From contig CAWBFD010000004.1 in NCBI GenBank assembly GCA_963788115.1, forward strand, positions 1,364,001-1,428,000: a stretch of 64,000 nt of DNA, written 5' to 3'. Origin of the DNA: CAWBFD01 sp963788115. GTDB taxonomy: Bacteria > Actinomycetota > Thermoleophilia > Solirubrobacterales > 70-9. The notes under the pieces are model-generated. The model made no database searches, was not told where the DNA came from, and was given only the letters and a program-made list of their open reading frames with translations. Shown here piece after piece: positions 24,338 through 31,540 of the stretch. The first letter of the stretch is position 1. Each line of letters begins with the position of its first letter. The position numbers were made by a program, and so were the translations under genes.

Positions 24338-25317
24338 GTGCGCGAGGAAGCTTCGCAACCGGGTCAGGCGACGTCTTCAAGACCTCCATGTTGCGCCCCA
24401 AGCGCGGAACGCGGGACACCGTCCCAGCCCGCTGTGACGATTGCCGCCAGCACGGAGCCGGCTTCCAGCGACGAAATGGTGCTGCTCCCAGGCGGCCGGT
24501 TCCTTAGTGGTAGCGACGATCCTTGGGTCTATCCGTCCGACGGCGAGGGGCCCGTGCGCGAGGTCTCGGTCGACTCCTTCTGGGTCGACCGCTTTGCCGT
24601 GTCCAACGAGGACTTCGGCGACTTCGTCGAGGCGACTGGATACGCGACCGAGGCGGAGCGCTTCGGGTGGTCGTTCGTCTTCCAAGGCCTGCTACCTGAC
24701 GATTTCCCGCCGACGCAGGCGGTGGTCCAGGCTCCGTGGTGGCGCAAAGTAGAGGGGGCCGATTGGCGACACCCGGAAGGACCTCGGTCATCGCTCAACG
24801 AACGCGGCGGCCATCCGGTCGTCCATGTCTCATGGACCGACGCTCAGGCCTATTGCTCTTGGGCCGGCAAGCGCCTGCTAACCGAAGCCGAGTGGGAGCT
24901 CGCGGCAAGGGGGGGCTCGAAAGCAAGGTCTTTCCCTGGGGCGACGAGCGCGAGCCCGGCGGCGAGCATCGGATGAACGTCTGGCAGGGCACCTTCCCCA
25001 CGAGCAACACTGAGGCTGACGGGTACTACGGCACCTGTGCCGTCGATGCCTATCCAGCGAACGGCTTCGGACTTCATAACGCCACGGGCAACGTATGGGA
25101 GTGGGTCGCGGACTGGTTCGACGCAGGTTTTCGCGCCCGGGATCGAGACCATGATCCCCGCGGTCCCGCAAGCGGCACCCTGAAGCTCCAAAAGGGCGGG
25201 TCCTACCTCTGTCACGCCTCGTACTGCCGGCGCTACCGGGTGGCCGCCCGGCAGGGCAACACGCCCGACAGCTCGGCCGGGAACGTCGGTTTTCGCTGCG
25301 CACGCGACGTCCGCTGA
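24338..25317 (+). pseudogene. Formylglycine-generating enzyme (sulfatase-modifying factor), one frameshift
   Basis: Reconstructed length is about 326 aa. FGE oxidises a Cys in sulfatases to formylglycine, using copper and O2. The first frame contains MVLLPGGRFLSGSDDPW, VDRFAVSNEDFGDFV and HPVVHVSWTDAQAYCSWAG. The second contains VFPWGDE, NATGNVWEWVADWF and GGSYLCHASYCRRYR followed by NTPDSSAGNVGFRC. The C-x4-C pair (CHASYC) is the copper-binding active site of true FGE and is absent from non-enzymatic relatives. The frames join at a run of seven G (24909-24915) that should be eight. The GTG at 24338 is one possible start; the ATG at 24476 begins the conserved part. No sulfatase is in the window. 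Confidence 0.85.
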
Positions 25318-25335
25318 CCAGCGTCCGGTCGGCGA

Positions 25336-25500
25336 TCAGGTCGTCGAGGCCTTCCCGGCGGGCTGCTCCAACTTCGGATCGACCTTTAGGTCCTCGTCCT
25401 TGTCGACGACCAGGCCAAGAGAGTGAAACTCGCGCACTGACCGGCGCGCGCCGTCGTAATAGATCCGTGCGGTGCACGCTTTTCGTCCAAGCGGACGTTT
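25336..25500 (-). pseudogene. Possible 3' gene remnant or small unknown protein
   Basis: The minus-strand frame ending at 25336 reads CTARIYYDGARRSVREFHSL then LVVDKDEDLKVDPKLEQPAG, which has protein-like composition for about 50 residues. Upstream the frame turns into Arg/Pro-rich sequence of the opposite-strand type, with no convincing start. It lies convergent with the formylglycine-generating enzyme gene. I do not recognise it. Confidence 0.25.
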
Positions 25501-25570
25501 CGGGCGGGCTCGCCCTCTCGGCGGGCAGTAGGACCGGCCGAATCGGCTGACGGAGCTAGGCTCGCGACTC

Positions 25571-26233
25571 GTGAGCCTCGAGGCGCTTGCTCTGGCGGCG
25601 GTTTGCGCAATCCGGCCCACCGCCCTGGCTTCGATCTTCGACCTGCTCTCGTCGTCGACGCCGGAGCGGCCGCTGGCCGCCTACACGATCGCCGGCCTTG
25701 CCTCCAGTGCGATCGCCGGTGCAATCGTGGTGTTGGTCCTGCACGGAGTCCGGCTAGAGACCGGGACCTCGACGGTGAACGCGGTGATCGAGCTCGCAGG
25801 CGGTGCCGCGGCGCTGGGCTTCGCCGCGGGGATCGCCACCGGCCGGCTACGAGGTGGTCCCCGAAGCGAGCATTCGAAGGGCGGCTCACGCCTGGTAGGA
25901 GAGCTGCGCAATCCGTCGCTGCGCGTGGCGGCCGCGGCCGGCGTCGCTACCCATCTTCCCGGGCTGCTCTATCTACTGGGCCTGAACGCGATCGCCAAAG
26001 GCGCCCCGCCTCTGGTCGAGGGACTCCTCGCAGTGCTCGTCTTCGATGCGATCTGGCTGGCGATCCCATTCTGTGCCCTGGTCATAAGCATCCGCCGCCC
26101 GGAGGCGGCCCGCGCCGCGATCGGCCGGGTATCGGCTTGGATGGTGAACCATCAGCGCGCCGTCCTGACTGTCATCTTCAGCACTGTCGGCGCCTACTTC
26201 ACAATCAGAGGCTCGCTAGATCTCCTGGGCTAG
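25571..26233 (+). CDS. GAP family (Sap-like) membrane protein
   Basis: 220 aa, GTG start. Six membrane helices in a 3+3 layout separated by a charged loop at about 95-115. The segment LRNPSLRVAAAAGVATHLPGL beginning the second half, and GLNAIAKG, are typical of the GAP/Sap family (peptidoglycolipid-addressing, LysE-like fold), studied in mycobacteria for export of glycolipids to the surface. The exported molecule here is unknown. It lies between the formylglycine-generating enzyme and the second tRNA-Val copy, so it travels with that putative element. Confidence 0.75.
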   Translation: MSLEALALAAVCAIRPTALASIFDLLSSSTPERPLAAYTIAGLASSAIAGAIVVLVLHGVRLETGTSTVNAVIELAGGAAALGFAAGIATGRLRGGPRSEHSKGGSRLVGELRNPSLRVAAAAGVATHLPGLLYLLGLNAIAKGAPPLVEGLLAVLVFDAIWLAIPFCALVISIRRPEAARAAIGRVSAWMVNHQRAVLTVIFSTVGAYFTIRGSLDLLG

Positions 26234-26568
26234 CGCTTGCGCCCAAGACGCGCCTGCTCCTGCTCTTGCTCATCGGCTCGTCTCTTTCGTTCGTCATTTC
26301 GTTCGTCATTTCGTTCGTGCTTCGTGGTCTTCTCTCGTCCGAGAGCTCGGCCTCCTTCGGTTGCGGTTGAAGTCGAGAGCTCAGCGGCGCTTGATGGTCA
26401 GAGCTGGCCGGCGCCGCTGAGTCGTTGTAGGGCCCGCGGCGTTTGGGCACTAGAGCGGTTCTAGTGCCCGAATCGAGCCGAATCGAGCCGAATCTCGCCG
26501 CCCGTGCGAGACGGCGATCATGGCTTGTCACCTACTAATTTGGGGTCTTCGTCGTCGTCCGGGTTCGG
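26234..26568. other. Non-coding stretch with short repeats and two strong hairpins
   Basis: No gene is seen. It contains TCGTTCGTCATT-type direct repeats (about 26287-26320) and an 11-bp stem CTCAGCGGCGC/GCGCCGCTGAG with a 20-nt loop (26380-26421). A 10-bp stem GGGCACTAGA/TCTAGTGCCC with a 5-nt loop follows (26445-26469), then repeated GAATCGAGCC units (26469-26490). The second hairpin could terminate the gene ending at 26233, but it lies over 200 bp away. Confidence 0.6.
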
Positions 26569-26622
26569 GCTCGACAAGCTGGAGGTCACTGGTTCGAGCC
26601 CAGTAGCGCCCACTCCCTGAAT
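26569..26622 (+). repeat. Partial tRNA-Val copy 2 (54 bp exact), att-like
   Basis: Identical to 23919-23972: from the anticodon stem of tRNA-Val through the acceptor, the discriminator and the first 10 bp downstream. There is no 5' half. The distance between the copies is 2650 bp and encloses the formylglycine-generating enzyme and GAP/Sap genes. The layout is that of attL/attR of an element inserted in a tRNA 3' end. Confidence 0.85.
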
Positions 26623-26684
26623 TCCCCTGCCGAGAAGAGGTCCGGCAAGCTCCTGCGCCGCGCGTTGCGATTAGATTAGGGCCG

Positions 26685-27086
26685 ATGGAGCGCGCTGAGG
26701 TGGATCGCTGGCTGGAGGCGTATGTCGCCGCGTGGAAGAGCTACGACCCCGACCAGATCGGCGCCCTGTTCAGCGAGGATGTCCGCTACCGATACCACCC
26801 GTACGACCCCGCGTTCGAGGGTCGCGAGGCGGTCGTCCGCAGCTGGCTCGGCGAGGGCGAGGCGGAGGGGGCCTCGGGCCGCGACGCCGAAGGCACCTAC
26901 GACGCCTCGTACGCGACGGTCGCGATCGACGGCGACGTCGCGGTCGCCACCGGGACCAGCACCTACTTCACGGAGCCGGGCGGCGCGGTCGAGAAGGTCT
27001 ACGACAACTGCTTCGTGATGCGCTTCGATGCCGAGGGCCGCTGCTCGGAGTACACCGAGTGGTTCAACAAACGGCCGGATCCCTAG
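26685..27086 (+). CDS. SnoaL-like (NTF2 fold) protein
   Basis: 133 aa, ATG start. MERAEVDRWLEAYVAAWKSYDP, then ALFSEDVRYRYHPYDPAFEGREAV, then EVYDN-like strands (GAVEKVYDNCFVMRF) and a final SEYTEWF give the NTF2-like fold. It lacks the MSQENVE head and ALEAAGL tail of the triplet and belongs to another branch of the superfamily. It lies just after the second tRNA-Val copy. The 250 bp that follow hold no gene I can support. Confidence 0.8.
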   Translation: MERAEVDRWLEAYVAAWKSYDPDQIGALFSEDVRYRYHPYDPAFEGREAVVRSWLGEGEAEGASGRDAEGTYDASYATVAIDGDVAVATGTSTYFTEPGGAVEKVYDNCFVMRFDAEGRCSEYTEWFNKRPDP

Positions 27087-27337
27087 TAAATGCCGGACCG
27101 CTTCAAACAGCGAGCCTCACCAGGGCGAGAGCGCCCCAGCCTCCTCGTCCATCTCTTCGTCGACTGCATTGACACGCTGCACCGAACCCGGCCGGTCGGC
27201 GAGCGTGTCGCGCCGGGCCGTGCGGGGCGCATCGGGAGACGTGCCGCCGCAGTAGTTTCTTCTGCAATGAGCGGTGATCGAGGCTCACAGGGTGACCGGG
27301 AAGGCGCCTCTAAAAGCCGCGTCGGTCCCTCACCCGA

Positions 27338-27559
27338 CTAGTTGCAGGCGTCCAGTTCGGGAAGCTTCAAGTCTCCCGGCTTCAGTCCGTCTAGCGCCGG
27401 GTCGACAAGCTGGAGGTCACTGGTTCGAGCGTGCACGTTCGTGGCCCGATTAGCTACGTGGCCTCCAGCGAACGCGGCCGGCTTGATCTCAAGTCCCGGG
27501 GTGGCGACGAGGGCGAGCGTTACGAGGGAGAAGGCGACGAGGGTCGGCAGATCGGGCAC
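27338..27559 (-). pseudogene. LysE-type exporter N-terminal remnant running into a tRNA-Val fragment
   Basis: The minus-strand frame from 27559 reads MPDLPTLVAFSLVTLALVATPG, the typical first helix and TPG motif of LysE/RhtB amino-acid exporters. It then loses similarity within about 10 residues and runs through the tRNA-Val fragment (27402-27430) into an unrelated tail ending LKPGDLKLPELDACN. Only one of six helices remains, so it is a dead gene. The break lies at or close to the tRNA-derived sequence, consistent with an integration or excision event. Confidence 0.5.
27402..27430 (+). repeat. Partial tRNA-Val copy 3 (29 bp exact)
   Basis: TCGACAAGCTGGAGGTCACT continuing to TTCGAGC matches tRNA-Val from the anticodon loop to the end of the T-loop. 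The acceptor strand is missing and unrelated sequence follows. It is a further att-like scar 833 bp after copy 2. Confidence 0.75.
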
Positions 27560-27571
27560 CGATCCATGGTG

Positions 27572-28297
27572 TCAGCCTGACGGGGGCTCCCTGCCCGCGA
27601 CGTGCTCTGCCCACGTCAGCACCCCGTCGGCATGCTCCGGTGTCGTGTTCAGCCCGGCGCGAAACCCTCTGAGGACGCGGCCGACCGCCGGGATCGGCAG
27701 CACGCGAATCCGTCGGGGCCAGGGCTCGAGCAGCTGCGGGACGGTCAAGAACTCGGGGCCGCCGAAGTCGGGGGCGCGACCGAGCGGCTCTCCCTCGAGC
27801 AGCGCAGCGCACTGTGAGGCGACCTCGGACGCGGCAACGGGCTGCGCCTTGGCGCTCAGCGGCAGCGGAGCGATGGGCCAGCTGCCGAGCTTGTTGAACA
27901 CCCAGTCGATCAGTTCGTGGAACTGGGTCACGCGCAGGATCGTGTACGGAACGCCGCCTTCCTCGATGATCCGCTCGCACTCGAGCTTGCGGCGGTAATA
28001 GCGGTAGGGGATCAGATCGATCCCGACGATCGAGACGTAGAGGAGATGGCGGACACGGCTGCTCGCGCCGAGGAGGTTGCGTGTCTGCCGCGGGTCCCGG
28101 GCACCGATCCGGCGTGTATCCGAGGCCGCATGCAGCACGAGCTCCACACCCTCGAGCGCTTGATCAAGTCCGGCGCCGCTGGCCAGATCGACGCCGGTGC
28201 GGCGTGAGAGCGAGCGGACCTCGTGTCCGCGTTCCTCAAGCACCCCCACCGCGTGGACGCCGAGTGTGCCCATCCCCCCGGTGACGGCCACCCTCAT
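27572..28297 (-). CDS. NmrA-like NAD(P)-binding protein
   Basis: 241 aa from the ATG at 28297 (MRVAVTGGMGTLG); the frame is open a further 33 bp upstream. The Rossmann glycine motif is TGGMGTLG near residue 6. VSIVGIDLIPYRYYRRKLECE occupies the position of the YxxxK segment (YYRRK), and LRVTQFHELIDW follows, as in NmrA/HSCARG proteins. Related in domain to 13112-13882 but not closely. NAD(P)H-dependent reduction or redox sensing is inferred from the family. It ends 12 bp before the LysE remnant. Confidence 0.85.
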   Translation of the reverse strand: MRVAVTGGMGTLGVHAVGVLEERGHEVRSLSRRTGVDLASGAGLDQALEGVELVLHAASDTRRIGARDPRQTRNLLGASSRVRHLLYVSIVGIDLIPYRYYRRKLECERIIEEGGVPYTILRVTQFHELIDWVFNKLGSWPIAPLPLSAKAQPVAASEVASQCAALLEGEPLGRAPDFGGPEFLTVPQLLEPWPRRIRVLPIPAVGRVLRGFRAGLNTTPEHADGVLTWAEHVAGREPPSG

Positions 28298-28377
28298 CAG
28301 ATCAGAAGTGGCTCGGCCCGCCACGGCCAACAGGTGACCACGGGGCCCGCAAGCGCATCAGCAAGCCGAGTTGGAAG

Positions 28378-28428
28378 TGGCGAGGGCCAGAATCGAACCG
28401 GCGACACCACGATTTCGAGTCATGGTGC
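28378..28428 (-). repeat. Eroded 3' part of a tRNA-Phe, att-like
   Basis: On the minus strand GCACCATGACTCGAAATCGTG, then GTGTCGCCGGTTCGATTCTG, then GCCCTCGCCA follows the 3' two-thirds of an actinobacterial tRNA-Phe. It has a paired anticodon stem (CATGA/TCGTG), a paired T-stem (GCCGG/CTGGC) and acceptor strand CCTCGCC with discriminator A. The anticodon loop CTCGAAA differs from CTGAAAA, and no 5' acceptor or D-arm is present. It is not a functional tRNA. Confidence 0.6.
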
Positions 28429-28442
28429 GGCGGGCCCTGTCC

Positions 28443-28694
28443 CTACCCGGGCACGGCGGCGGCGTTCGCCGCGGTCACTATCCGCTCATGCGTCTCCTCC
28501 GGGTGGGAGATCATCGCGCAGTGTCCACTCGCGACCTCGATCGTGTCGGCGCCCATCCGCTGTGCGAACTGCCTCTCGGCATCGGGTGGAATCACCTCGT
28601 CGTTCTCGGCGACCAGATACCACGAGGGCAGTGACTTCCACGCGGGGGTGCCCATCACGTCATGGACAAGGACGATGTTCGGTGATGCGGCCAT
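28443..28694 (-). pseudogene. Alpha/beta hydrolase with internal deletion
   Basis: 83 aa from an ATG at 28694. The first residues, MAASPNIVLVHD, match the N-terminal strand and HG-loop of a hydrolase. The sequence then jumps to GTPAWKSLPSWYLVAENDEVIPP and ASGHCAMISHPEETHERI, the acid- and His-bearing C-terminal part. The central approximately 150 residues with the nucleophile Ser are gone, leaving an in-frame fusion of the two ends. It cannot be active. It lies directly beside the tRNA-Phe fragment. Confidence 0.6.
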
Positions 28695-29045
28695 GAGTCC
28701 ACTCCTTTCGTGGGAGACCGACCCTATAGACCCGGTCGCGCCAGGCCTGAACGATGTCGTGAACAGAAGCGATGACGCCGATCAGCTTCGCGTGGACGAA
28801 CTCTTGCGGTTCGACGGCCACTATGTGTGCTTCACGTCGCAGCTCCGACCGTAACCTCGAGCGGCGGGATCGCGCGCCCTGCCAATCTCGGACTTTCACG
28901 AATGGTGATATGTCCAGCCAGCCGTCGCGCCGTAGCCCAGCGGCTGCGCTCCCGCAGCACGGGACCTGAGCCCCACGCCGATAGGCTTGCTGTCGGTCCA
29001 CCGTACGCCCGGACCGCGGCGCAAGCAAGATGAGGAGGTAACGCA
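28695..29045. other. Intergenic stretch, no supported gene
   Basis: 351 bp between the hydrolase remnant and the CBS gene. No frame has convincing protein character. A short plus-strand match, DVVNRSDDADQLRVDELL (28755-28806), resembles the N-terminal helix region of the SnoaL-like protein at 32562 and may be a remnant. The last 15 bp carry the GAGGAGGTAACGC ribosome site of the next gene. Confidence 0.5.
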
Positions 29046-29495
29046 ATGGCGGCTAGCCCCGCAAGGACGGTTAGTGAGGCCATGCACGACGGCTGTGAGT
29101 GCATCGGCGAGAACCAAACGGTGCTCGACGCGGCGAAGCGCATGGCGGAGCTCGACGTCGGCGTGTTGCCGATCTGCGGCGATGACGATCGCCTGAAGGG
29201 CATGCTCACCGACCGCGACATCGTCGTGAAGGCGCTCGCCCAGGGCCGCGACCCGGCCACCACCATATGCGGCGAGTTCGCCCAGGGCACGGTGCGCTGG
29301 ATCGCCGCCGACGCGTCGCTCGACGAGGCGCTCGGAATGATGCGCGAGCACGCCGTCAAGCGCCTGTGCGTCATGGACGACAACAAGCGGCTGAGCGGCA
29401 TCATCACCGAGGCCGACGTCGCCACCCACGCCCCGGAGGGCAAGACCGGCGAGCTGGTCGAGGCGATCGCCGCCAAGCCGCCCCAGCACTTCTAA
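29046..29495 (+). CDS. CBS-domain-pair protein
   Basis: 149 aa with a strong GAGGAGGTAAC ribosome site. Two CBS motifs: about 10-68 (TVSEAMHDGCECIGENQTVLD, ending LKGMLTDRDIVVKALA) and about 75-135 (FAQGTVRWIAADASLDEALGMM, ending LSGIITEADVATHAP). CBS pairs (Bateman modules) bind adenosyl ligands such as AMP, ATP or NAD and regulate partners. Stand-alone forms like this are common in actinobacteria, where several are stress- or dormancy-associated. The partner is unknown, and the genes on either side give no hint. Confidence 0.9.
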   Translation: MAASPARTVSEAMHDGCECIGENQTVLDAAKRMAELDVGVLPICGDDDRLKGMLTDRDIVVKALAQGRDPATTICGEFAQGTVRWIAADASLDEALGMMREHAVKRLCVMDDNKRLSGIITEADVATHAPEGKTGELVEAIAAKPPQHF

Positions 29496-29562
29496 CGGAC
29501 CGCGCCCGGCACACGGGCCCCCGCCGCTCCGGCCGCGTTGACAACCCTGCCAAGCTCGGGTT

Positions 29563-30933
29563 GTGAGTAGGTCCGCCAGCCACCCGGCGGTTCGCGACCA
29601 CTGCCTGGCGCCTGGTCGCGCCGGCGGCGGTCCGATCTACGGCGGCCGCTATCGCCGGATGTTCGAGACCTTGGCGCCGCTCGAGGCCGACGAGGCCCGC
29701 CTGCACGCGCTCGGGGTCGTCGGCGGACCTTGCGACGGTGGCCCGCTCGAGGCCAGCGGCAACGACGACGCCTCGGTCGAGGCCGGATGGCCGTTCTTCG
29801 GCCAGTTCATAGCCCACGACATCACCGCCGATCGCTCTCCGCTCGTCGACCGGGCCGATCCCGACGCGCTGCGCAATTACCGCACCCCGCGGGCGAACCT
29901 CGAGTCCGTCTACGGCGGCGGGCCGGTCGGCTCGCCCTACCTCTACGAGCGCGACGACCCCGCCCGGTTGCTGCTCGGCGCGGGCGGCGTCGATGTGCCC
30001 CGCAACGCCGAGGGCGTGGGGCTGTTGGGCGACCCGCGCAACGACACCCACCTCTTCATGAACCAGCTCCAGGTCGCCTTCCTGCGCGCCCACAACCTGC
30101 TCGTCGACCGACTGCGGGCCGACGGCGAGCCGGAGGAGTCGGTCTTCGACGATGCGCGGTTTTCGCTCACCTGGCACTACCAGTGGGTACTCCTGTACGA
30201 CTTCCTCCCAAGCCTGATCGGCGCCGAGCTTGCCGCGCGCTTGCTCGACCGTGGCGGCGAGCGCTACCGGGTCGACGGCGAGCCGTTCATCCCGTTCGAG
30301 TTCGCCGACGCCGCATACCGCTACGGCCACTCGCAGATCCGCCACCGCTACCGGATCAACGATCGGCAGCGCGAGCTGCCGCTGTTCCCGGACTTGATCG
30401 GATTCGCCCCCGTGGGCTCGGAGATGGCGGTCGACTGGTCGCTGCTCTTCGATGTCCCCGGCCGCCCGGCGGCGCAGCGGGCGAAACGGATCGACGGACG
30501 CCTGCCCGCGTCGCTGATCAACCTGCCCCAGGCGATCAGCGGCGAGGTCGACGACGACGCCTACCGGTCGCTCGCCGCGCGCGACCTGCAGCGCGGGCAT
30601 GCCACCGGACTGCCCTCCGGCGAGGCGGTCGCCCGCGAGCTCGGCGTCGAGCCGCTGTCAGCCGCCGAGTGCGGGCTCGCCGAGCATGGCTGGGACGGCG
30701 AGACGCCGCTCTGGCTCTACATCCTGCGCGAGGCCGGCGCCCGCAACGACGGCGACCGCCTCGGGGAAGTGGGCGGACGGATCGTCGGCGAGGTGCTGGT
30801 CGGGATCGTCGACGCCGACCCGGAAAGCTTTCGCGGCGCCGAGACGGACTGGCGGCCGACGCTTCCGAGCGCCGAGCCCGGTCGCTACACGCTCATCGAT
30901 CTCCTGCGGGCGCCGGAGCTCGCGGCCGCCTGA
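29563..30933 (+). CDS. Animal-type haem peroxidase
   Basis: 456 aa, GTG start. It belongs to the peroxidase-cyclooxygenase (animal haem peroxidase) superfamily. Visible features are the distal-His motif FGQFIAHDITAD (His about 85), the conserved NDTHLFMNQLQVAFLRAHN segment, and the proximal-His motif YRYGHSQIRHRY at about residue 250. There is no signal peptide, so it is probably cytosolic or released by another route. These bacterial enzymes oxidise halides, phenols or fatty acids with H2O2; the substrate here is unknown. Length matches the minimal bacterial forms. Confidence 0.85.
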   Translation: MSRSASHPAVRDHCLAPGRAGGGPIYGGRYRRMFETLAPLEADEARLHALGVVGGPCDGGPLEASGNDDASVEAGWPFFGQFIAHDITADRSPLVDRADPDALRNYRTPRANLESVYGGGPVGSPYLYERDDPARLLLGAGGVDVPRNAEGVGLLGDPRNDTHLFMNQLQVAFLRAHNLLVDRLRADGEPEESVFDDARFSLTWHYQWVLLYDFLPSLIGAELAARLLDRGGERYRVDGEPFIPFEFADAAYRYGHSQIRHRYRINDRQRELPLFPDLIGFAPVGSEMAVDWSLLFDVPGRPAAQRAKRIDGRLPASLINLPQAISGEVDDDAYRSLAARDLQRGHATGLPSGEAVARELGVEPLSAAECGLAEHGWDGETPLWLYILREAGARNDGDRLGEVGGRIVGEVLVGIVDADPESFRGAETDWRPTLPSAEPGRYTLIDLLRAPELAAA

Positions 30934-31027
30934 GCGCCGCGAGCGGATCGCCGCCCCGACGCGCGGTGAACCAGTCTGCCACCGCGAACCCACGATGTGC
31001 GCGTGCTTCTGGTTGCATCCTGGATGG

Positions 31028-31465
31028 ATGGCCCGAATCGGCGTAAACGTGCCACGCGAGGCGCTCCGCGACGGAACCGCCGCCGGGGCATGGGCGGCCG
31101 TCCTCAGCGGAGCCCCTTCAACAGCCGAGGCGCTGCTTCGCGGCGGCGACCCGCTGGAAGCGTCCGAGGCCGCCGGCTCGATCCTCCTCCCGGGGGAGAC
31201 ACGGCGCGGACGGCTGCTGCTCGCGGCCGTTCCGGTCCATCTGGCGCTCTCGTTCGGCTGGGCTTGGGGCATCGCGTTCGTAGCTCCTCGCGGTCGCGAG
31301 GTTCCCTTCGGCGCCGCCGCCGGTCTCGCGATCGCCGGGCTAGACCTCGGCGTGATCGGCCGCAGATTCCCCCGCATCCGCACCCTGCGCCCCGTACCTC
31401 AGGTGGCCGACCATTTGGCGTTCGGTCTCATCGTGGGGTGGGTGCTGACGCGGCGGCGGGCCTAG
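31028..31465 (+). CDS. Small integral membrane protein
   Basis: About 145 aa from the ATG at 31028; in-frame ATG at 30995 and GTG at 31043 are alternatives. It contains DGTAAGAWAAVLSGAPSTAEAL, a recognisable start of a conserved actinobacterial membrane-protein family, then GGDPLEASEAAGSILLP. Two to three helices follow (LLAAVPVHLALSFGWAWGIAFV, AAAGLAIAGLDLGVIG, FGLIVGWVLT). No function is known to me. It converges on the TIR-like gene. Confidence 0.65.
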   Translation: MARIGVNVPREALRDGTAAGAWAAVLSGAPSTAEALLRGGDPLEASEAAGSILLPGETRRGRLLLAAVPVHLALSFGWAWGIAFVAPRGREVPFGAAAGLAIAGLDLGVIGRRFPRIRTLRPVPQVADHLAFGLIVGWVLTRRRA

Positions 31466-31540
31466 TCGTCCTGGTTTGCGCCGGCGCCTGGAACGGGACC
31501 CTCCACACACGCAAAGCTGCATGGAACCGGACCCCCTGAT

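Noticed and set aside
28378..28428. tRNA-Ser(CGA) on the minus strand, suggested by the loop CTCGAAA
   Set aside because: There is no long variable arm and no 5' half; the sequence follows tRNA-Phe instead and is eroded.
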